Below are positions 1-6,144 of a stretch of DNA of 13,687 bases, piece by piece. A program made the translations under genes and the position numbers. The DNA is from Helicobacteraceae bacterium. Its GTDB lineage: Bacteria; Campylobacterota; Campylobacteria; Campylobacterales; Sulfurimonadaceae. Location: contig JALUJE010000048.1 of the NCBI GenBank assembly GCA_027057185.1, positions 1 through 13,687 on the forward strand, read 5' to 3'. The notes beneath the pieces are model-generated. The model ran no database searches, had not been told where the DNA came from, and saw only the letters and a list, made by a program, of their open reading frames with translations. The number at the start of each line of letters is the position of its first letter. The first letter of the stretch is position 1.

Positions 1-692
1 ACACCATCTTCGGTGTGGAGATCATCCGCCGCGGAGTGATCTTTACCGATCTGGCGATCGGGCAGATCGCCGCGGTGGGTATGGCGCTGAGCGTGGCGTT
101 TCTGGACGGGGCGTACCGAACCCCGCTGACGCTGCTTTTTGCAATCACCGCGGCAGTGGTCATCGCCTGGGCGACACGACACGTCAGACATGTCGAAGCC
201 TTCATCGGACTCCTCTACGCCCTGGGCATCTCCTCCATCATGCTGGTACTGGCACAAAGCAGTGAGGGAATGGAACTCTTCTCCAAACTGAGCGCGGCGG
301 ATATCCTCTTTACCTCAAAAGAGGAGCTTTTGAAAGATATCGCCATCTACCTTCCCATCTCACTGGTGATGTTCCTGCTCTATCCCAGAACCAAAGGGAT
401 CGTCAAGGAGCTGCTCTTTTTCGTCATGCTCGCACTCACCGTCACATCCTCGGTACAGTCGGCAGGCGTACTGGTCGTTTTCGCCCTGCTCATTGCCCCG
501 GCATACGCTGGTATCGTTCAAAAGTGGTTCAATCGGCTCTGTTTTGGCTGGCTTTTTGGCTCGCTTGCGATCCTCCTCGCACTTTTTGCCTCTTATCACC
601 TTGACCTGCCAACGGGATACAGCATCATCTTCATCACGGTACTAGCATCACTAATTTTTGTGGTATATCAGAATGTCAAATCAAATTTATAA
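1..692 (+). CDS. Metal ABC transporter permease, ABC-3/ZnuB family (5' partial)
   Basis: Membrane subunit of an ABC importer for a divalent metal such as Zn, Mn or Fe. It would form the channel with an ATPase and a periplasmic binding protein that are not in the window. The frame is open from base 3, so the GTG at 15 is internal rather than the start. About 229 residues are visible; family members run to about 260-280, so roughly 30-50 N-terminal residues are missing. The segment reading RRGVIFTDLAIGQIAAVG matches the conserved stretch after the first helix of ZnuB/MntB proteins, where an Asp and small residues line the pore. Hydrophobic helices fill the rest, including the family-typical VQSAGVLVVFALLIAPA. 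The metal cannot be told from sequence. Codons end mostly in C or G and the first 120 bases are 62% G+C, against about 37% in a comparable stretch of the fusion gene downstream (1741-1860). This suggests a different history. Confidence 0.85.
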   Translation, partial: TIFGVEIIRRGVIFTDLAIGQIAAVGMALSVAFLDGAYRTPLTLLFAITAAVVIAWATRHVRHVEAFIGLLYALGISSIMLVLAQSSEGMELFSKLSAADILFTSKEELLKDIAIYLPISLVMFLLYPRTKGIVKELLFFVMLALTVTSSVQSAGVLVVFALLIAPAYAGIVQKWFNRLCFGWLFGSLAILLALFASYHLDLPTGYSIIFITVLASLIFVVYQNVKSNL

Positions 693-749
693 ACAGGAGT
701 TGGGATTTGCTTGTCTTGTTTAGATCCATAGGCAGGCAAGCTATATATG

Positions 750-872
750 TTCGCGTTAATGGTGTAAAAGTGCCGGATATGATAGGACTATTTCGGAAGT
801 GCTGCTATTACTTGATTATCGTGATATACTTCCATGCAAAGATAAAAAAATCTTTCCACCCATTAACGCGAA
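750..872. repeat. Inverted-repeat-bounded element, possibly MITE-like
   Basis: A perfect 13-base inverted repeat, TTCGCGTTAATGG at 750-762 and its complement at 860-872, encloses about 97 bases. Allowing one bulge, the match extends inwards by a few bases (GGTG against GGGTG). Nested inside are GGAAGT at 795-800 with ACTTCC at 828-833, and AAAGAT at 838-843 with ATCTTT at 850-855. A further perfect 10-base pair, 834-843 with 880-889, reaches into the cutA remnant. I see no transposase and no clear target-site duplication. Together with its position against a broken gene, this is compatible with a small non-autonomous mobile element or a decayed IS end. It could also be a structured RNA or rearrangement scar. 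Confidence 0.5.
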
Positions 873-877
873 TATAA

Positions 878-982
878 CCATCTTTGCATCCGTATGAAGT
901 TCCTGAAATTATTATGACGCCTGTTGTAGACGCCAATCGTGCCTATTTGGAGTGGATAGAAAAAAGTCTCGAAACATCATAA
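878..982 (+). pseudogene. cutA: cutA remnant (C-terminal third only)
   Basis: The frame ending in TAA at 980-982 encodes 34 residues, the last 31 beginning HPYEVPEIIMTPV and ending with YLEWIEKSLETS. This is the highly conserved C-terminal end of CutA1, a small trimeric divalent-cation tolerance protein of about 105 residues, where HPYEVPEI is the signature. An in-frame stop at 875-877 lies just upstream, and I find nothing resembling the N-terminal two thirds in any frame of 693-877. The remnant therefore cannot make a functional protein. It follows a metal permease gene, so it may once have been co-transcribed with it: an AGGAG lies at 695-699, just after that gene's stop. The family call is strong although the piece is short. 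Confidence 0.8.
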
Positions 983-987
983 TCACA

Positions 988-1033
988 AAGTGTTAAGTAA
1001 CACTTGACACTTTATATAAAATTCTGCTAGACT
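988..1033 (+). promoter_or_regulatory. Predicted promoter and operator of the MerR-type regulator gene
   Basis: A perfect -35 hexamer TTGACA lies at 1004-1009. A candidate -10, TAGACT, lies 18 bases further at 1028-1033, and an alternative A+T-rich -10 lies around 1015-1022. The -35 is overlapped by an 18-base palindrome, AAGTGTTAAGTAACACTT at 988-1005. Two bases after the -35 hexamer, within the spacer, comes a second perfect palindrome, TTTATATAAA, at 1011-1020. MerR proteins typically bind a dyad between -35 and -10 and activate from an over-long spacer, so the spacer dyad suits autoregulation. The 18-base palindrome could instead serve another repressor. The start site is not proven. Confidence 0.55.
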
Positions 1034-1061
1034 TCCTCATATTATTGATGAAAGGTCTTTC

Positions 1062-1718
1062 ATGTCTATGAAAATGAGCGAGTTGGTAAAGCTGACCGAT
1101 ACGAGTAAATCTACCATTCTTTTTTATGTTAAAGAAGGATTGTTGCCAAAACCGAAAAAGCCCAAACCCAATCTGCACCTGTATGATGACAAATGTGTTG
1201 AGATGATTCAATTCATCAGGTATCTTCAAACCCATTTCAATGCCTCTATTAGTGAAATAAAAACGATTACTAAAGGAGGAAAACTCAATTTGGAACGTGG
1301 ATTTGAATCGTTACTCGATACCTTGGAGCTGATGATGGGATCTGCACATAACAGTACGTACACCGCTGCATATGTCATGACCCACTATGATCTTACAGAA
1401 GCGCAGTTGGCACACTATCTTGAATCGGGTTTGTTGTTTGAGCGTGATGGTGTTTTCAGTGATAAAGAGCTGGAAATTTTAGAAATTCTTCTGCGTTTGG
1501 AGCAGTTGCATGTTGACGATAAACTTCTAAAAGGTTATGTGATGCATGCCAGAGCCATAGCTACGCTTGAAGTTGAGGTTGCTACACAGATGCTTCGCCA
1601 TACGGAAGATAAGAACAAGGCACTTAAGGCACTGTTTGACACTACGCTGATTCTTAAGCCCTATTTGTGCCATATGCAGACACTTCAGACGTACCGACAA
1701 GCTGAGGAACTCGTATGA
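1062..1718 (+). CDS. MerR-family transcriptional regulator with two MerR-like halves
   Basis: Predicted DNA-binding regulator of 218 residues. Residues 5-69 form a MerR winged helix-turn-helix: MSELVKLTDTSKSTILFYVKEGLLP, then LYDDKCVEMIQFIRYLQ, then the second helix pair ending near SEIKTI. Residues about 102-160 resemble the same pattern, with YLESGLL aligning to YVKEGLL and FSDKELEILEILLRLEQL aligning to YDDKCVEMIQFIRYLQ. The C-terminal half therefore looks like a diverged duplicate rather than a usual effector domain. I see no Cys metal-binding loop, so metal sensing is unlikely. The ATG at 1062 is chosen because AAAGG lies 6 bases upstream; the ATGs at 1068 and 1074 are alternatives that would still keep the HTH. 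Its stop overlaps the start of the lipid fusion gene in ATGA, so it probably controls that gene and itself. The effector is unknown. Confidence 0.82.
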   Translation: MSMKMSELVKLTDTSKSTILFYVKEGLLPKPKKPKPNLHLYDDKCVEMIQFIRYLQTHFNASISEIKTITKGGKLNLERGFESLLDTLELMMGSAHNSTYTAAYVMTHYDLTEAQLAHYLESGLLFERDGVFSDKELEILEILLRLEQLHVDDKLLKGYVMHARAIATLEVEVATQMLRHTEDKNKALKALFDTTLILKPYLCHMQTLQTYRQAEELV

Positions 1719-4700
1719 AAACGTTGTTCAAGATTTCGGGTTTTTTTGCTTTTGTTATGGTGCTGTTTATGAATGCTACGGTGGATATTGCCCATAAAAT
1801 TACCATTCAAAATGTTCTGCTCAAAAGTTTTGAGGGTGATACGCTTATGCTACTGAGTGCGCTCATCAATGCGATGATTTTATTGCCGTTTATTCTGCTG
1901 TTCTCACCTTCGGGTTATATCAGTGATCGTTTTTCCAAAACAACGGTAGTACGTTATGCGGCGCTGAGTGCCGTGGTACTGACATCGTTGATTACCTTGA
2001 GCTATGCTCAGGGATGGTTTTACACGGCATTTGCATTAACGCTGTTATTGGCCGTGCAGAGTGCCATCTACTCACCGGCAAAATATGGACTCATTAAGGA
2101 GCTGGCGGGTATCGATAATTTGGGTATTGCCAATGGTGTTGTGCAGTCGGTTACCATTGTAGCGATTTTGTTAAGTTCCATTCTTTTCTCCGTGATTTTT
2201 GAAAGTTATTACGATGCTCAAACGACACCAAATGCCATATTACCCAATATGGTGCCAATCGGATGGATTCTGGTGGTGCTTAGCGTGATTGAAACCATGT
2301 TTGCGTTTCGGTTGCCGCATTGTAATGCAGTTGCGAAGAGCGGTACTTTTACACTACATTCGTATCTGAATCTGAGTTATTTAAAACAGAATTTTTCTCG
2401 TCTTCGTGCCAATGAGAATATCTGGCTTAGTATTATTGGATTAAGCCTTTTCTGGGGTGTCGGGCAAGTGATTATTGCTGCATTTCCGGCACACTACAAA
2501 GCTATAACAGGTGATGAAAATGCCGTTGTCATTCAGGCCGTTTTGGCGGTGAGCGCCATTGGTTTGGTAATAGGTTCCGTTGTCGCCGGACGTTTTTCCA
2601 AACTTCATATTGAGCTGGGTATTGTTCCCGTTGGTGCTCTGGGGCTCTTTGCATCTCTCCTGCTCTTTGCGTCGGCATCACAGGTGTATGTTATGGGTGC
2701 TGCGAGTCTGCTGTTTGGGTTTTTTGGCGGATTATTGATTGTGCCGCTGAATGCATCCATTCAATATTTTGCACCGGAGCGTGAGCTCGGAACTATTTTG
2801 GCGGGTAACAATTTCATACAAAATATTGTCATGGTACTTTTTTTACTCTGTACAATAGTTTTTGTCCAACTGGGACTGACAAGTACCATGCTCTTTGTTT
2901 TGAGTGCTCTCATCATGCTGATTGGAAGTGTATATGCTATTAAAAAGCTGCCGCATCTCTTTGCACGAATGTTACTGTTACCTATTTTAAAAACCCGCTA
3001 TCAATTGCATGTAAACGGTTTGCACCACCTGCCTCAAAGTGGTGGGGTATTATTATTGGGTAATCATATCAGCTGGATTGACTGGCTGGTGATTCAGGTT
3101 GCATCACCACGTGCCATTAAATTTGTGATGGAGAAAAGCATCTACAACCAGTGGTACTTGCGCCATTTTTTAGAATTTTTCAAGGTCATTCCCATCTCAG
3201 GAAGTTCCGGCAGAGAGTCTATTAAAAAAATTCGCCAATGTCTGGATAACGGGGAAGTTGTAGCTCTATTTCCTGAAGGGCGTATTAGCTACAATGGGCA
3301 GTTGGGTGAGTTTAAAAAGGGGTATGAACTTTCGCTTGAAGGGAGTGCACATCCTATTGTACCATTTTACATTCATGGTTTATGGGGGTCGACATTTTCA
3401 CGGGCACAATCGCGTTTTAAAAAGATGACCCGAGAGGGCTACAAACGTAATATTATGGTGGCATTTGGTGCAGCGTTACCGGCAACAACTACGGCAGAGG
3501 TTCTCAAGCAAAAGGTCGTAGCCCTCTCCCATCTTACATGGGAAGCCGATATCTCCCATGCCAGAGCCTTACAGTATCGTTGGCTTCGGCGTGCGAAATC
3601 ACAACTGCTGAAGCGTTCCGTCGTCGATGCAATGGGAAGTGATTTGAATAATGCCAAAATGATTACGGCGGTGTTACTGTTTGTCAAAGCATTGCGTCAT
3701 ATTCCCGAGAAAAACATTGGGGTGATCTTACCGGCATCTTCCATTGGTTCGATTCTCAACATGGCTCTTTTTGTTTTAGGAAAACGCCCCATTAACCTGA
3801 ATTATACACTAAGTAGTGATGCGATGCAGTATGCAGTGGAACGCTCAAAAATCTCGACAATTATCAGCTCTGAAACGTTTATGAAAAAACTTGATGCCAA
3901 AGGATTTGATTGTCATACGCTTCTGGATGGGAGGATGCTGTTTGTAGAAACACTTGCGGCAACCTTTAGCCGATTTGAGAAATTTACCGCTGCCTTTCAT
4001 GCGTATGTGATGCCACAATGGTATATTGAACTGTGTTATTTTGAGCCGGTGAGTATTGATGATACTGCCACCATACTTTTTAGCAGCGGAAGCGAGGGTG
4101 TACCCAAAGGGATTGCGTTGAGTCACAAAAATCTTGTGGCAAATATTAAGCAAGTTTCGGCGCTTCTGAATTTTGAAGAGAGTGATGTAATGTTAAATTC
4201 ACTGCCCATATTTCACTCGTTCGGTCTGACGGTAACGACACTCCTGCCCCTATGTGAAGGTGTGATTATGGTGAGCGCTCCGGATCCAACCGATGCGGCT
4301 GCCATTGGCAAATTGGCAGCACGGTATGAGGCGAGCATTATGTTTGGAACATCAACTTTTTTTCGACTGTATACACGTAATAAAAAGCTTCATCCGTTGA
4401 TGCTACAAAGCGTCCGTATGGTTGTAGCCGGCGCTGAAAAACTGAAACCTGAGATTAAACGGGCATTTCGAGAGAAGTTTTCATGCGACATTTTTGAGGG
4501 TTACGGTACCACAGAAACCTCTCCGGTAATCTCTGTGAATATGCCTGACACCCTTGATTTGGACTCCATGCGAGTTGTTACAGGAAATAAAGCCGGTACG
4601 GTGGGACGCGCCATTCCCGGTACGGTGGTTAAAATTGTTGATCCAAATACGTTAGCGGAACTGCCTTTGGGTCAGGATGGTCTTATTATTGTAGGGGGCC

Positions 4701-5161
4701 CGCAGGTGATGTGCGGTTATCTTGATGATGAGGAAAAAACGGCCGAAGTCATTACCGAAATTGGAGGCATTCGGTACTACAAAACAGGAGATAAAGGACA
4801 TCTTGATCATGAGGGATTCATTACCATTGTCGATCGTTACAGCCGTTTTGCCAAAATCGGTGGTGAAATGATTAGTCTTGGCAGTGTTGAAGCACAGCTT
4901 GAAGCACTTTTTGACGACGGTATCGAGTGTATTGCCGTGGCACTTAGTGATGTAAAAAAGGGAGAGAAAATTGTAGTGCTTTACAGCGGTTCTTTGGAAG
5001 AAGAGCTGCTACAGAGTAGGATCAAACAGAGTGGTATGTGGTCATTGATGCAGCCGAGTCGCTTTTTACAGGTAGAGACACTTCCCAGGTTATCTAGTGG
5101 AAAAAGTGATTTTAGCGGTGCCAAAAGAGTGGCACAGGAGCTTTGTTATGCAAACGGTTGA
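1715..5161 (+). CDS. aas: LplT-PlsC-Aas fusion: lysophospholipid transporter / acyltransferase / acyl-ACP synthetase
   Basis: Three-domain inner-membrane protein of 1148 residues. Residues about 1-410 are a 12-helix major facilitator domain with motif A, GYISDRFSK, at 67-75, like the lysophospholipid flippase LplT. Residues about 425-630 are a PlsC-type acyltransferase with the HX4D pair H451 and D456, FPEGR at 519-523, and a later VPFYIHG motif. Residues about 640-1148 are an AMP-forming acyl-activating domain: SSGSEGVPKG at 790-799, GYGTTE at 929-934, YKTGD at 1022-1026, and the C-terminal catalytic lysine K1130 in SSGKSDF. In E. coli these activities sit on two proteins, LplT (about 400 residues) and Aas (about 720). 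They import 2-acyl lysophospholipids and re-acylate them from acyl-ACP. The total here matches a simple fusion, and all signature residues are present. GAGGA lies 6 bases before the ATG, which overlaps the regulator's stop by 4 nt. A role in lysophospholipid repair or in using exogenous fatty acids is inferred from the domains. Confidence 0.9.
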   Translation: MKTLFKISGFFAFVMVLFMNATVDIAHKITIQNVLLKSFEGDTLMLLSALINAMILLPFILLFSPSGYISDRFSKTTVVRYAALSAVVLTSLITLSYAQGWFYTAFALTLLLAVQSAIYSPAKYGLIKELAGIDNLGIANGVVQSVTIVAILLSSILFSVIFESYYDAQTTPNAILPNMVPIGWILVVLSVIETMFAFRLPHCNAVAKSGTFTLHSYLNLSYLKQNFSRLRANENIWLSIIGLSLFWGVGQVIIAAFPAHYKAITGDENAVVIQAVLAVSAIGLVIGSVVAGRFSKLHIELGIVPVGALGLFASLLLFASASQVYVMGAASLLFGFFGGLLIVPLNASIQYFAPERELGTILAGNNFIQNIVMVLFLLCTIVFVQLGLTSTMLFVLSALIMLIGSVYAIKKLPHLFARMLLLPILKTRYQLHVNGLHHLPQSGGVLLLGNHISWIDWLVIQVASPRAIKFVMEKSIYNQWYLRHFLEFFKVIPISGSSGRESIKKIRQCLDNGEVVALFPEGRISYNGQLGEFKKGYELSLEGSAHPIVPFYIHGLWGSTFSRAQSRFKKMTREGYKRNIMVAFGAALPATTTAEVLKQKVVALSHLTWEADISHARALQYRWLRRAKSQLLKRSVVDAMGSDLNNAKMITAVLLFVKALRHIPEKNIGVILPASSIGSILNMALFVLGKRPINLNYTLSSDAMQYAVERSKISTIISSETFMKKLDAKGFDCHTLLDGRMLFVETLAATFSRFEKFTAAFHAYVMPQWYIELCYFEPVSIDDTATILFSSGSEGVPKGIALSHKNLVANIKQVSALLNFEESDVMLNSLPIFHSFGLTVTTLLPLCEGVIMVSAPDPTDAAAIGKLAARYEASIMFGTSTFFRLYTRNKKLHPLMLQSVRMVVAGAEKLKPEIKRAFREKFSCDIFEGYGTTETSPVISVNMPDTLDLDSMRVVTGNKAGTVGRAIPGTVVKIVDPNTLAELPLGQDGLIIVGGPQVMCGYLDDEEKTAEVITEIGGIRYYKTGDKGHLDHEGFITIVDRYSRFAKIGGEMISLGSVEAQLEALFDDGIECIAVALSDVKKGEKIVVLYSGSLEEELLQSRIKQSGMWSLMQPSRFLQVETLPRLSSGKSDFSGAKRVAQELCYANG

Positions 5162-6131
5162 TATTCACGCGCATCTTTTGAGCAGCGAAGTACGGTTTAA
5201 CCGCTTTTATGATCGTATTGCCATCATGTTTTTTGGAAAAAAGATGGGTTTTGATGTGACCAAACTACTTGAGAACCCCTATGAGGCATACACGGACGCT
5301 CTGGTGAATGGAATTCGACATTCACAATATCTCAAAAAAAGTGTGCTCTTTGGTGTCGATGCGCGGGTTAATGCCAAGGGAGAAGTACTGCATAAAGATC
5401 TTACCGTTTGTGCGAGCAACGAGGAGGTATTGAAAATTTATGAGAAGAATGGTGATGTCATTATCCCATTTTTCTCTATTAATCCGCTACGACCTGATGC
5501 ATTGGATTTAATCGATAGATATAGTGAATTGGGCTTTAAAGGGGCAAAATTCTTGCAGAACTACTGGAATGTCAATACGAATGAGGCACGCTATCGCAGC
5601 TATTTTGAAAAGCTTCAGGAGAAAAACCTACCGCTAATCGTCCATATTGGCAGTGAGAGTAGTATTCATTCCCACAAAGCGTGTGAGTGCATCAGCATGC
5701 TGCATCACCCTCTAGAAGTCGGTGTGAATGTTATTGCGGCACACATGGCATTGAGTTATACGCCGTTTAAAGTGTTACAGGCATTTTCACGCCATCCAAA
5801 ACACTACAATACCGAGTATTTCACCCTGTTAGAAATGTTGGAGTGTCATGACAATCTTTACGCTGACGTCTCAGCCCTGCTGACCCCAGTACGTGCCAAA
5901 GTGCTGCGGCATTTGAGCCAACAACACCATATTCATGATAAACTGCTTTTTGGTACCGACTACCCCGTCCCTTTCAGTACGGTGTTTAATAGTTACGATG
6001 TAAACTACCGTCGCCGATTTGAGCTGGCGCGCATTGCTAACGTTTTTGACCGTTACACTCAGACTATGTTGGAATATTTTCCCAGGCAGAGCCGTTTGTA
6101 TCAGAATTATACCAAGGTACTCTCTTTGTAG
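5148..6131 (+). CDS. Metal-dependent amidohydrolase (Amidohydrolase_2-like), substrate unknown
   Basis: A 327-residue TIM-barrel hydrolase of the amidohydrolase superfamily. The metal ligands can be placed: H7 and H9 in VDIHAHLL at the end of strand 1, H166 in LIVHIGSES, H199 in VIAAHMAL, and D271 in LLFGTDYPVPF. This spacing fits the ACMSD/Amidohydrolase_2 branch, whose members hydrolyse or decarboxylate varied small molecules, so the substrate cannot be named. The ATG at 5148 is preferred to an in-frame GTG at 5097: AGGAG lies at 5136-5140, 7 bases before it, and the HxH motif belongs near the N-terminus. The start lies 14 bases inside the lipid fusion gene, which implies translational coupling. 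No signal peptide is seen, so it should be cytoplasmic. A role in lipid or head-group metabolism is suggested only by this linkage. Confidence 0.8.
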   Translation: MQTVDIHAHLLSSEVRFNRFYDRIAIMFFGKKMGFDVTKLLENPYEAYTDALVNGIRHSQYLKKSVLFGVDARVNAKGEVLHKDLTVCASNEEVLKIYEKNGDVIIPFFSINPLRPDALDLIDRYSELGFKGAKFLQNYWNVNTNEARYRSYFEKLQEKNLPLIVHIGSESSIHSHKACECISMLHHPLEVGVNVIAAHMALSYTPFKVLQAFSRHPKHYNTEYFTLLEMLECHDNLYADVSALLTPVRAKVLRHLSQQHHIHDKLLFGTDYPVPFSTVFNSYDVNYRRRFELARIANVFDRYTQTMLEYFPRQSRLYQNYTKVLSL

Positions 6132-6138
6132 AGAGTAC
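6117..6138. terminator. Perfect hairpin between convergent genes, possible bidirectional terminator
   Basis: GTACTCTCT at 6117-6125 and AGAGAGTAC at 6130-6138 form a perfect 9-bp stem with a 4-base loop, TTGT. The amidohydrolase stop codon TAG (6129-6131) lies across the loop and right arm, and the htpG stop is 6 bases further on. The position suits a shared transcription end for two convergent genes. No run of T follows the stem on either strand, so it is not a classical intrinsic terminator. It may instead stabilise the 3' ends. Confidence 0.5.
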
Positions 6139-6144
6139 GAAAGA

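Noticed and set aside
707..877. A 56-codon frame starting at TTG with AGGAG 7 bases upstream, just after the permease stop
   Set aside because: It runs through both arms of the inverted repeat, uses a rare start, resembles no family I know, and ends where the cutA remnant begins. The ribosome site is better explained as a leftover of the lost cutA start.
5097..5147. Longer amidohydrolase start at GTG 5097
   Set aside because: It would push the HxH metal motif away from the N-terminus and lacks the AGGAG that sits 7 bases before the ATG at 5148.
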